From: Thermococcus sp.
GTDB lineage: Archaea; Methanobacteriota_B; Thermococci; Thermococcales; Thermococcaceae
Assembly (NCBI GenBank): GCA_027065835.1
Contig: JAMONK010000073.1
Location: forward strand, 1-9,614
DNA: 9,614 nucleotides
Reading direction: 5' to 3'
Shown here: in pieces, positions 1-5,179 of the stretch
Layout: each line of letters opens with the position of its first letter
How positions within the stretch are numbered: the first letter of the stretch is position 1
Notes under the pieces: generated by a model
Databases searched by the model: none
Seen by the model: the letters and a program-made list of their open reading frames with translations, nothing else
What the model was told of the DNA's origin: nothing
Made by a program: the position numbers and the translations under genes

Positions 1-888
1 ATCTTTTGCCCTGTTCTTGACCCTGAAGTCGCTCACCGCGGCGGCCAAAACAACGATGTCGTATTTTCTGGCCCTCAGTTCGTCCTCTATCGCTTGGAGC
101 ATCTCCTCGACGGTCTCGACCTCAATCTGGTTCTCGACGAAGCTCGGAACGCTCCCCTTCGTCCTGATGAGGGTAACCTCGGCCCCCCTGAAGTCGGCCT
201 CCTCGGCTATGGCAACTCCCATTTTCCCGCTGCTCGCGTTGGTGATGTAGCGAATCGGGTCTATGTACTCCCTCGTCGCCCCAGCGGTGACGAGAACGCG
301 CTTCCCTTCGAGGCTCTTGGGATGGAGCTTCCTGATGACGCGGTAAACTATCTCCTCCGTCGTTGCGACCTTGGCTTTGCCCTCCTCAAAGCGAGGCCCT
401 ATGAACTCGACGCCGAGCTTCTTGAGCTTCTCGATGTTCTCGGCGACTATGGGGTGCTCGTACATGCTGGAGTGCATCGCTGGAGCTATCATAATCGGCG
501 TGTGGGCGAAGGCCGTCGTCACGACGGTAGTGACGGGCGTGTCGTCTATGCCGCAGGCTATCTTGCTTATGGTGTTCGCCGTCGCGGGGCAGACGAGAAT
601 CAGGTCGGCCTTGTTCTCGTGGTCGCCGGCCAGCTCGACGTGCTCTATGAAGCCGGTAATCTCGGTCACGACGGGGTTTCCAGTGGCGAACTCCATCGCG
701 TAGGGATGGATTATCTTCTGGGCGTTCTCGCTCATCACCGCGTGAACCTCGGCGCCGTGCCTTATGAGCTCTCTCGCGAGCTTGACGCACTCCACCGCGG
801 CTATGCTCCCCGGAATAGCGAGAACGATTTTCCTGCCGACGAGCTTCCTGCTCTTGGTCGCGTGGATAAGCCTGACGTGATGAAGCAT
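1..888 (-). CDS. coaBC: Bifunctional phosphopantothenoylcysteine decarboxylase / phosphopantothenate-cysteine ligase CoaBC, 3' end beyond window
   Basis: CoaBC makes 4'-phosphopantetheine for coenzyme A: the CoaB half joins 4'-phosphopantothenate to cysteine and the FMN-dependent CoaC half decarboxylates the product. The window holds 296 codons, the whole CoaC domain and the start of CoaB. Visible are the flavoprotein start LAIPGSIAA (about residues 23-31), the HVEL histidine (about 83), CPATANTISKIACG (100-113), PAMHSSMYEHP (136-146), then the CoaB loop VTAGATREYIDPIRYITN (200-217) with NASSGKMG and AAAVSDFR. The PAMH and missing ACGD-type cysteine differ from bacterial enzymes. I start at the ATG at 888 because GGTGGTT lies just upstream and the TATA box predicts a start of transcription near 899; the ATG at 900 would be leaderless and adds four residues. 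Family identity is very secure. Confidence 0.95.
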   Translation of the reverse strand, partial: MLHHVRLIHATKSRKLVGRKIVLAIPGSIAAVECVKLARELIRHGAEVHAVMSENAQKIIHPYAMEFATGNPVVTEITGFIEHVELAGDHENKADLILVCPATANTISKIACGIDDTPVTTVVTTAFAHTPIMIAPAMHSSMYEHPIVAENIEKLKKLGVEFIGPRFEEGKAKVATTEEIVYRVIRKLHPKSLEGKRVLVTAGATREYIDPIRYITNASSGKMGVAIAEEADFRGAEVTLIRTKGSVPSFVENQIEVETVEEMLQAIEDELRARKYDIVVLAAAVSDFRVKNRAKD

Positions 889-920
889 CGGAACCACCAT
901 GTTGGGATTATCTTGACCGA

Positions 921-934
921 CTTTAAACCTTTGC
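921..934 (-). promoter_or_regulatory. coaBC promoter (BRE/TATA)
   Basis: On the minus strand GCAAAGGTTTAAAG reads as a purine-rich BRE followed by a TATA box. Its centre is about 25 bp from position 899, giving a leader of roughly 11 nt before the ATG at 888, like the other genes here. The TATA box contains the TAA stop of the upstream DUF835 gene. No experimental support; inferred from spacing. Confidence 0.55.
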
Positions 935-1678
935 AGGGAGCCACCGAAACTCCTTTTCAAGGAGCGCCAGTTCCCTTTTATCTATCGTTTTTCTGTTGAT
1001 TATGAGTATCAGTGTGGCCCCCTTGGAGCTCAGGTGGTCCTTCAGGGTGGTCATGAACTTAAACGCAGCTTTGAACTCGTTTTCGATGATCAGATACTCG
1101 ACGCAGTCTATGAGAACGACCGTGTTCTCGTCCGCTTTGTCGACGATGTACTGGAGGAGGGGCGCCAGTTTAGTTGGGGGTACCCCGTTTTCCACGTTGA
1201 GTTTGGTTATCCATATGTACGGGACGTTCCTCTCTTTCAGAAGGTCCGGCTTTCTGGTGACCGCGAGGACTTTTCTTCCCCCGAGCCCCAGGAGGAGGTT
1301 CTCAACCCCCTTCGTCTCATCGTACAGGTAGAAACCCCTCAGTACCGTGGGGTCCCCGCTGCCTATTGGTCGTGGGACGGCCCTGGCCTTCATCTTGCTT
1401 TCCCCCTCCAGCAGCGCCATGAGGAGTATCATAACGCCTATGGCGACTAGGATGTCGTCGAGAACCTTCATGGGTTTCGTGGGGAAAAACTCGTTAAGAA
1501 CGTTAACGAGAAAACCTGCCCAGACGATGGTGATTCCCAGAAACACATATCCAAGGGTATTATGACCTATGGCAGGTTTGAACAGGCTTCTGGACCGGAA
1601 GAGGACGTAAAATGCCCCAGTTATTGTTAGAAACTCCAGGATTTCAGCGCTTAACTTCACCATCTCATAACTGACCAT
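923..1678 (-). CDS. Membrane-anchored DUF835 domain protein
   Basis: The 251-residue protein has three probable membrane helices, about residues 10-27, 42-62 and 73-91, then a basic linker and a soluble C-terminal domain from about 115 to the end. That domain carries the pattern I associate with DUF835, a family common in Thermococcales: GFYLYDETKG, a VLAVTRKP strand, the VPYIWITKL segment, and a VVLIDCVEYLIIENEF block followed by LKDHL. The fold resembles a RecA/KaiC-like alpha-beta core without a Walker A motif, so I do not expect ATPase activity. The function is unknown; a membrane-bound signalling or regulatory role is only a guess. The ATG at 1678 has GAGG directly before it, which is closer than usual; the ATG at 1663 (residue 6) is an alternative. 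It has its own promoter, separated from the operon upstream by 162 bp. Confidence 0.8.
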   Translation of the reverse strand: MVSYEMVKLSAEILEFLTITGAFYVLFRSRSLFKPAIGHNTLGYVFLGITIVWAGFLVNVLNEFFPTKPMKVLDDILVAIGVMILLMALLEGESKMKARAVPRPIGSGDPTVLRGFYLYDETKGVENLLLGLGGRKVLAVTRKPDLLKERNVPYIWITKLNVENGVPPTKLAPLLQYIVDKADENTVVLIDCVEYLIIENEFKAAFKFMTTLKDHLSSKGATLILIINRKTIDKRELALLEKEFRWLPAKV

Positions 1679-1710
1679 CCTCGCGGCCCGGGATAAAAGA
1701 TGGCGAGGGG

Positions 1711-1724
1711 TATTTAAATGTTAC
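1711..1724 (-). promoter_or_regulatory. Promoter of the DUF835 gene
   Basis: The minus strand reads GTAACATTTAAATA, a strong archaeal TATA box about 35 bp upstream of the ATG at 1678. Predicted transcription start is near 1690. The rest of the 1679-1840 gap is AT-richer than the genes and shows no ORF or RNA I can recognise. Confidence 0.55.
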
Positions 1725-1840
1725 TATCCTTCAGATTAAAACACGGAAGCGACATTGCGTTATTAAACATCGTTGTACTCTAACAGGGTGGTGCAGTAAG
1801 TTGCAGAACGTAAAGCTCTGGGCGGTGCCCCTTTGAATGC

Positions 1841-2323
1841 CTAGCCTCTCCCCCCATTCGGGACAACGTTGCCCTTCCCGGGTTTTGACTCCCCTCCCTC
1901 TGCGCTCCCAAAGTTGAGGTAGTAGTGGATCTTCTCCTCCAGTTCTCCGTACTCCTTTTCCTCCATTCCGAGGCTCTTCCTGAGGCGTTTGTTTTGGGCT
2001 ATCATTGCGGCGAGCTGAATCGCCAGGTTCTGGTTGTCCATAGCCAGGTAGTAGGTCTTGAACTTGAGCGGTGACCATTTGCCCTCCAGCCCGTAGAGCT
2101 CCTTCTTTAAGGAGTCCACTTCTCGCTTCAGTTCCTCTATCTTCCCGTCCGTGATCTCGGGAGGGATATCATCTATGAAATCGCCTTTGAGGAGCATCTT
2201 AATCGTGTCATCGACGCGGAAGCCGTATTTTTTGGCGATCTTCTCCACGTGTGCGAACGTCTCGTCGTCGATCTTTAATTTGAGCTTTTTCCAGCGCCCT
2301 CCTGTGCTAATGACTACCTTCAT
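1841..2323 (-). CDS. Uncharacterised protein: ribbon-helix-helix-like N-terminus plus coiled coil
   Basis: I do not recognise this 160-residue protein by name. Residues 12-46 (KLKLKIDDETFAHVEKIAK then YGFRVDDTIKMLLK) look like a short strand followed by two helices, the layout of a ribbon-helix-helix DNA-binding domain; this is a resemblance, not a family match. Residues 58-80 and about 105-136 are charged heptad-like helices likely to form coiled coil, joined by an aromatic stretch around 83-93. The tail from 138 is rich in Gly, Pro and Ser and probably disordered. It is the last of four genes; its ATG lies 17 bp inside the previous gene, with GGTGAGG as ribosome binding site. If the N-terminus binds DNA, autoregulation of the operon would be the simplest job. 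Confidence 0.75.
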   Translation of the reverse strand: MKVVISTGGRWKKLKLKIDDETFAHVEKIAKKYGFRVDDTIKMLLKGDFIDDIPPEITDGKIEELKREVDSLKKELYGLEGKWSPLKFKTYYLAMDNQNLAIQLAAMIAQNKRLRKSLGMEEKEYGELEEKIHYYLNFGSAEGGESKPGKGNVVPNGGRG

Positions 2324-2636
2324 GGCCCCTCACCTTGGCTTCAAGTCTCCTGTTCTCCTCACTCAGTTCACTCCGCTTTCCCATGAGGTACACCTTGTCC
2401 TCTTTGGCCATCTTCTCGAACTCTATGAGGGAGGAGTAGTGCTCTTTCATCTCCTCCAGTTTCTTCTCCAGTTCGGCCAACTTTTCCGTCAGGTACCTGT
2501 ACTGGAGGACCCTTAGAGTGCGTTCGAGACCCTCAAGATTCTTCAAGTTGGATTTAAACTCACGCTTGTGGCGCTTTAGTTCCTGGAACTCCTCCTCGGA
2601 GACCAGGATCTCAATCTCTCCGTCCAAAGGACACAC
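2307..2636 (-). CDS. Uncharacterised small coiled-coil protein
   Basis: A 109-residue protein of unknown function. After a short strand (EIEILVS, residues 7-13) nearly the whole chain is charged amphipathic helix: about 14-36, 38-78 and 85-103, with heptad-like Leu/Tyr spacing, for example LTEKLAELEKKLEEM. No signal peptide or catalytic motif is seen. The strand-helix opening EIEILVSEEEFQELKR resembles KLKIDDETFAHVEK of the next gene, so the two may be partners or distant paralogues. The listed start is the GTG at 2636, which overlaps the previous gene by 26 bp, but GAGGGG (2636-2641) abuts it. The TTG at 2627 has ideal spacing of eight bases from that site and may be the true start, giving 106 residues. 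Confidence 0.7.
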   Translation of the reverse strand: MCPLDGEIEILVSEEEFQELKRHKREFKSNLKNLEGLERTLRVLQYRYLTEKLAELEKKLEEMKEHYSSLIEFEKMAKEDKVYLMGKRSELSEENRRLEAKVRGHEGSH

Positions 2637-3321
2637 CCCTCAGGGGAAATCTCCCCGCTTTTTTCTTTGGTTTGAGCATGTTGATGGCCAGTGGGCGTCC
2701 TTTCAGGGCCTCTATCGAACGTCTCACAGCCAGCGCTTCCTCATCACTTGGGCTCTCCTGTGACCTGTAGTCGAACTTCTCTATAAAATCGTTGAGCAGT
2801 TTTTTGAGTTCGTTCAGTTTCCTCATGTGAATCTCCTCAAGCTCTCTGGAGACTTCGGGACTGGACTTTCCGAGCCTCTCCTGGAGCATCTCGTAGTGAC
2901 GTTTGCAGAATATCCCCTCGGACTTCTCGTAGACAGGGAGGAGTTCGGCCATCCTGTCCGCCAGGGAGTCTATGGTGAGGGACTCCTTCTCCTGGGCCAG
3001 CCTGCAGAGGTAGCATTCGCTCTCCTGGGGGGTTTCACCCCGCTGGGTCCCCTCGATGTACGTCCTGAGCATGTGTTCGTAGATTATCGCGACACCGAGT
3101 CCGCCGTAGAGGGGGTTTGAATACGCGATGCTTAGAAGCTTCCATGCATGGTAGGGACACAGACCGAGACTTTTCTTGAACTCCTCCCTCAGGGAGGGGT
3201 CGTTAACGTGTTCGTAGAGTATGGTTCCTATCTCGGACTCCTCGAACTCCTCAATTAACCTGCATACCGGGCATCCGCCTTTCTCTATGGCGTCCCTAAG
3301 ATGAATCCCTATCATATCCAT
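2611..3321 (-). CDS. DUF6062 family protein with two CxxC...CxxH modules
   Basis: A 236-residue cytosolic protein. Two similar Cys/His modules are visible: C17-x2-C20 (GGCPVCRLIEEFEE) with C55-x2-H58 (GLCPYHAWKLL), and C103-x2-C106 (ECYLCRLAQEKE) with C139-x2-H142 (IFCKRHYEML). Each pair is about 35 residues apart and embedded in helices, which suggests two metal sites, probably zinc, though a redox or iron-sulfur role cannot be excluded. This matches my memory of DUF6062, a family of unknown function. The C-terminus from about 215 is strongly basic (KPKKKAGRFPLRG), consistent with nucleic acid or acidic partner contact. It starts 9 nt after the preceding gene; the TGAGGGG at that stop serves as ribosome binding site for the ATG at 3321. 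Confidence 0.8.
   Translation of the reverse strand: MDMIGIHLRDAIEKGGCPVCRLIEEFEESEIGTILYEHVNDPSLREEFKKSLGLCPYHAWKLLSIAYSNPLYGGLGVAIIYEHMLRTYIEGTQRGETPQESECYLCRLAQEKESLTIDSLADRMAELLPVYEKSEGIFCKRHYEMLQERLGKSSPEVSRELEEIHMRKLNELKKLLNDFIEKFDYRSQESPSDEEALAVRRSIEALKGRPLAINMLKPKKKAGRFPLRGVSFGRRD
2636..2656 (-). promoter_or_regulatory. Alternative hairpins over the ribosome binding site of the coiled-coil gene
   Basis: In the mRNA sense the segment reads GGGGA-GATT-TCCCC-TGA-GGGG. The central CCCC can pair upstream (five base pairs, four-base loop) or downstream with the GGGG that is part of the ribosome binding site. The element lies inside the DUF6062 coding region, so ribosomes finishing that gene would open it. 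A role in coupling is inferred from the pairing alone. Confidence 0.4.
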
Positions 3322-3330
3322 GGGGACCCC

Positions 3331-4197
3331 TCAGAGATACCCCATCATGAAGTCGAGCACCGCAAGGGCCCTGTAGGTGTTCTGGAAGTTAGATATCCCG
3401 AGTTCAATGCTCCTCCTAAAGCCGCCGTTGGAGTTCTGGAGCTGGCGGATAAACCATATGTGCCTCTTGGGGCATATCGGTGTTTCGTGCTGAAGTTCAA
3501 TCCCCCTGGTACCGTAGAAAGTTGGTTCCAGGTACGGGGGCAGCGAGTAGGGAACCTCGGTGAACCCGCCCCAGTCGCCGCAGAGTTCGCAGTTCTTGAA
3601 GTGCCTCGCCTTTGGTGGTCTGTAACCGAGGGCGTTGAGGGAGTACAGGGCCTGATACGTCATGGTCGTTGTGGGGTGTTTGACCCCAAAGGCGTCCCCC
3701 ATCCTGAAGCGCATCACGAATTCCCGGATTCTCTCCTTTAACTCATCCTCGACACGGTACCCTATGCTTTTAAAGGCTTTTAAAACCCAGTACGTGGCCT
3801 CCAGGGGTGTGGCGGTACCGAACTCCTCACTCCCACCGAGACCGACCGCGAACTTATCCTCGAGGGGGTTGTACTTTGTGAAAACTATGTCGACGTGCTC
3901 CCTCGCGATGTCCTTTGCCCCCAGTATTGCGAGTCCCTCAAGGGCCATGGCTATGGCCACCACCGCCGTCTGCGGTTGTATGGCTTCTTCAAGGAACTTT
4001 ATGGTCTTCTCTTTCTCGGGGACCTCCATGTTGAGGAGTTCATGGATTTTAACGGCGTAGTACGTGTCGTTGACGTTGGTGTCGTCAAGAACGCTCACAA
4101 AACAGTAACCGCCATCCTCATGGCGCCTGTCCTCTACGTACCGGATGAGCGAGTTACCGTCGATGAACCTGGAAATCTCATACAGCTTTGAGCCCAT
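3331..4197 (-). CDS. Alpha-alpha-barrel (prenyltransferase/squalene cyclase-like repeat) protein with CxxC...CxxxH site
   Basis: The 288-residue protein shows repeats of the terpenoid-cyclase/prenyltransferase toroid: GGY near 29-31 followed by NDTYYAVKIHELL, TPLEATYWVLKAF (130-142), TTTMTYQALYSLNALGY (176-192), and NGGF (257-260) with NTYRALAVLDFM at the end. It lacks a DxDD cyclase motif and I cannot find the Asp-Cys-His zinc set of protein prenyltransferases, so enzymatic activity is not shown. Instead an insert carries C203-x2-C206 (NCELCGDWGG) and C242-x3-H246 (ICPKRHIWF), a likely metal site resembling those in the neighbouring DUF6062 protein. It is the first gene of the operon. The ATG at 4197 has a strong GGAGG seven bases upstream and an in-frame TGA further up, so the start is firm. 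Function unknown; a binding scaffold is as likely as an enzyme. Confidence 0.8.
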   Translation of the reverse strand: MGSKLYEISRFIDGNSLIRYVEDRRHEDGGYCFVSVLDDTNVNDTYYAVKIHELLNMEVPEKEKTIKFLEEAIQPQTAVVAIAMALEGLAILGAKDIAREHVDIVFTKYNPLEDKFAVGLGGSEEFGTATPLEATYWVLKAFKSIGYRVEDELKERIREFVMRFRMGDAFGVKHPTTTMTYQALYSLNALGYRPPKARHFKNCELCGDWGGFTEVPYSLPPYLEPTFYGTRGIELQHETPICPKRHIWFIRQLQNSNGGFRRSIELGISNFQNTYRALAVLDFMMGYL

Positions 4198-4229
4198 TCT
4201 ACCGCCTCCAGCCTTTTCTGCGGAGAACA

Positions 4230-4289
4230 GGCGTCATTAGCCCCATGGGGCGGTTTGAACTCGGACCTCTGGGCGGACGCCATCGCCCA
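4230..4289 (-). promoter_or_regulatory. Structured leader of the four-gene operon (nested inverted repeats)
   Basis: Between the likely promoter and the first gene lie several dyads. GGCGTC (4230-4235) and GACGCC (4276-4281) can form an outer stem. Inside it sit the perfect palindrome GCCCCATGGGGC (4240-4251) and, directly next to it, the imperfect dyad GGTTTGAACTCGGACC (4252-4267). A competing hairpin pairs 4270-4275 with 4284-4289, with the outer-stem arm in its loop. The leader, near 90 nt, is much longer than the roughly 10 nt leaders of the other genes. It matches no riboswitch, tRNA or C/D RNA that I know. It could be an RNA element, an operator for the operon's own ribbon-helix-helix-like protein, or chance in GC-rich DNA. 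Confidence 0.35.
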
Positions 4290-4307
4290 AGGACACTCCG
4301 GGAATCA

Positions 4308-4317
4308 CTTTAAAAAT
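4308..4317 (-). promoter_or_regulatory. Probable TATA box of the four-gene operon
   Basis: The minus strand reads ATTTTTAAAG, the only good TATA-like stretch upstream of the gene starting at 4197. It predicts a transcription start near 4286 and so a leader of about 90 nt. It is roughly 25 bp from the TATA box of the divergent archaemetzincin gene. Confidence 0.45.
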
Positions 4318-4334
4318 GTTTATGGTGCAACCAC

Positions 4335-4350
4335 CTAAAAACTTAATAAG
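4335..4350 (+). promoter_or_regulatory. Archaemetzincin gene promoter (BRE/TATA)
   Basis: CTAAAAACTTAATAAG gives an A-rich BRE and a TATA box centred about 36 bp before the ATG at 4382, so transcription should begin near 4371. This argues against the upstream in-frame ATG at 4316, which would lie ahead of the promoter. Confidence 0.5.
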
Positions 4351-4381
4351 TTCCTGGGAACTTCTCCTCTGTGATGGAATC

Positions 4382-5077
4382 ATGGAGTTCATAGCCTTCA
4401 CTTACGTTGGCAACTTCGTGGATAGGAGGGTAATAGACGAGGTTGTCTTCAACGTTTTCGACGAGGCAAACCGGTTCTTTGATGAGGAGAACCTTCCCCT
4501 CCGCTTCCTCTACATAGGACGGCTGAAGCTTGAGCCGGGTTATCTGATAAACCTGACGACCGCGGAGGGTAGGATAATGGTGTATCCACTGGAGGCCCTC
4601 GTCGAACTGCTGTACTCGCGGCTTCTCAGGGAGATGGAAGGACAGAGGGGCATACGGATGAACAAGATATTCGCCCTCACAACCTTCCCGCTCGTCTCGC
4701 GGAACCGCTACTTCGACTTCTATGAGAAGTTCCTCGGCGTCCATGAGACCCTCCTCGGCCTCAGGATGATGATGCTCTCAATGAAGCCATTTGAACCCGA
4801 GGGCCTCTCCAGGCTCCTGGCCGCCGGTAAAACCGGAGAGGACCTCGACGTGGATGTCAAACGGCAGGTGAAGATGAAGCTCCATCTTTTCAAAGACCGC
4901 CTCCTGAAGGGTGTCCTACATGAGGTCGGCCACAGTTTCGGCCTTGAACACTGCCACAATCAGTGCGTGATGAACTCCCCTGCGAGCATGGAGGAATGGG
5001 ACCTCAGGACTCCCGGGTACTGTGATGATTGTATGGCAAAGCTCCGCACATCACTGGGAGATGATGCGGGGGGGTAG
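4382..5077 (+). CDS. amzA: Archaemetzincin-type zinc metalloprotease
   Basis: A 231-residue member of the archaemetzincins, metal-dependent peptidases of the metzincin clan (peptidase family M54). The full signature is present: H180, E181, H184 and H190 in HEVGHSFGLEHC, giving three zinc-binding histidines and the general-base glutamate, followed by C191, C195, the Met-turn M197, and C214-x2-C217, which together form the second, structural zinc site. No signal peptide or membrane helix is visible, so it is cytosolic; its substrate is unknown in archaea. The N-terminal half is divergent and there is a charged extra stretch around residues 136-165, making it somewhat longer than the archaeal members I recall. 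The start at 4382 is chosen from the TATA box and the TGTGATGG just upstream; an in-frame ATG at 4316 precedes the promoter. Divergent from the four-gene operon. Confidence 0.92.
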   Translation: MEFIAFTYVGNFVDRRVIDEVVFNVFDEANRFFDEENLPLRFLYIGRLKLEPGYLINLTTAEGRIMVYPLEALVELLYSRLLREMEGQRGIRMNKIFALTTFPLVSRNRYFDFYEKFLGVHETLLGLRMMMLSMKPFEPEGLSRLLAAGKTGEDLDVDVKRQVKMKLHLFKDRLLKGVLHEVGHSFGLEHCHNQCVMNSPASMEEWDLRTPGYCDDCMAKLRTSLGDDAGG

Positions 5078-5085
5078 GGCTACCC
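5072..5085 (+). repeat. Inverted repeat across the archaemetzincin stop codon
   Basis: GGGTAG-GG-CTACCC is a perfect six-base inverted repeat that includes the TAG stop. It has no T-tract after it, so it is not a usual archaeal terminator; it might protect the mRNA end or be chance. Confidence 0.35.
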
Positions 5086-5133
5086 ATCCTCTGACCTTCA
5101 CTCCCGTTCTACGGTCACTCCACCCGACGATGG

Positions 5134-5148
5134 TTAAGGTTATTATAC
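5134..5148 (+). promoter_or_regulatory. Pyruvate kinase promoter
   Basis: TTAAGGTTATTATAC gives a BRE and TATA box about 37 bp before the ATG at 5180, predicting a leader of roughly 10 nt. The ribosome binding site GGTGAT (5171-5176) fills that leader. No complete Thermococcales glycolytic motif (TATCAC-N5-GTGATA) is seen; only a GTGATA half-site overlaps the ribosome binding site. Confidence 0.55.
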
Positions 5149-5179
5149 CGTAACCCCAACCTCTAACTTAGGTGATAGC

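Noticed and set aside
94..999. Long plus-strand open frame of about 300 codons
   Set aside because: It is the antisense shadow of coaBC, which has full family motifs on the other strand; the frame arises from GC-rich third positions.
1731..2078. Minus-strand frame of 115 codons
   Set aside because: It is an out-of-frame shadow of the ribbon-helix-helix-like gene and runs into the intergenic gap with no start signal.
4252..4269. tRNA T-arm-like GTCCGAGTTCAAAC on the minus strand
   Set aside because: The five bases either side of the TTCAAAC loop do not pair and no acceptor or anticodon arm surrounds it.
4130..4283. Short minus-strand frame starting with ATG at 4283, near the predicted transcription start
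   Set aside because: It overlaps the first operon gene out of frame, has no ribosome binding site and no recognisable protein features; a leader peptide cannot be excluded but is not supported.
5022..5094. Possible C/D box RNA: GTGATGA at 5022, ATGATG at 5061, CTGA at 5091
   Set aside because: Box spacing of about 25 nt is twice that of archaeal C/D guides, there is no terminal stem, and most of it lies in the archaemetzincin coding region.
5161..5177. Thermococcales glycolytic motif upstream of pyruvate kinase
   Set aside because: Only the GTGATA half is present; the partner half-site reads CTCTAA, and GTGATA is explained as the ribosome binding site.
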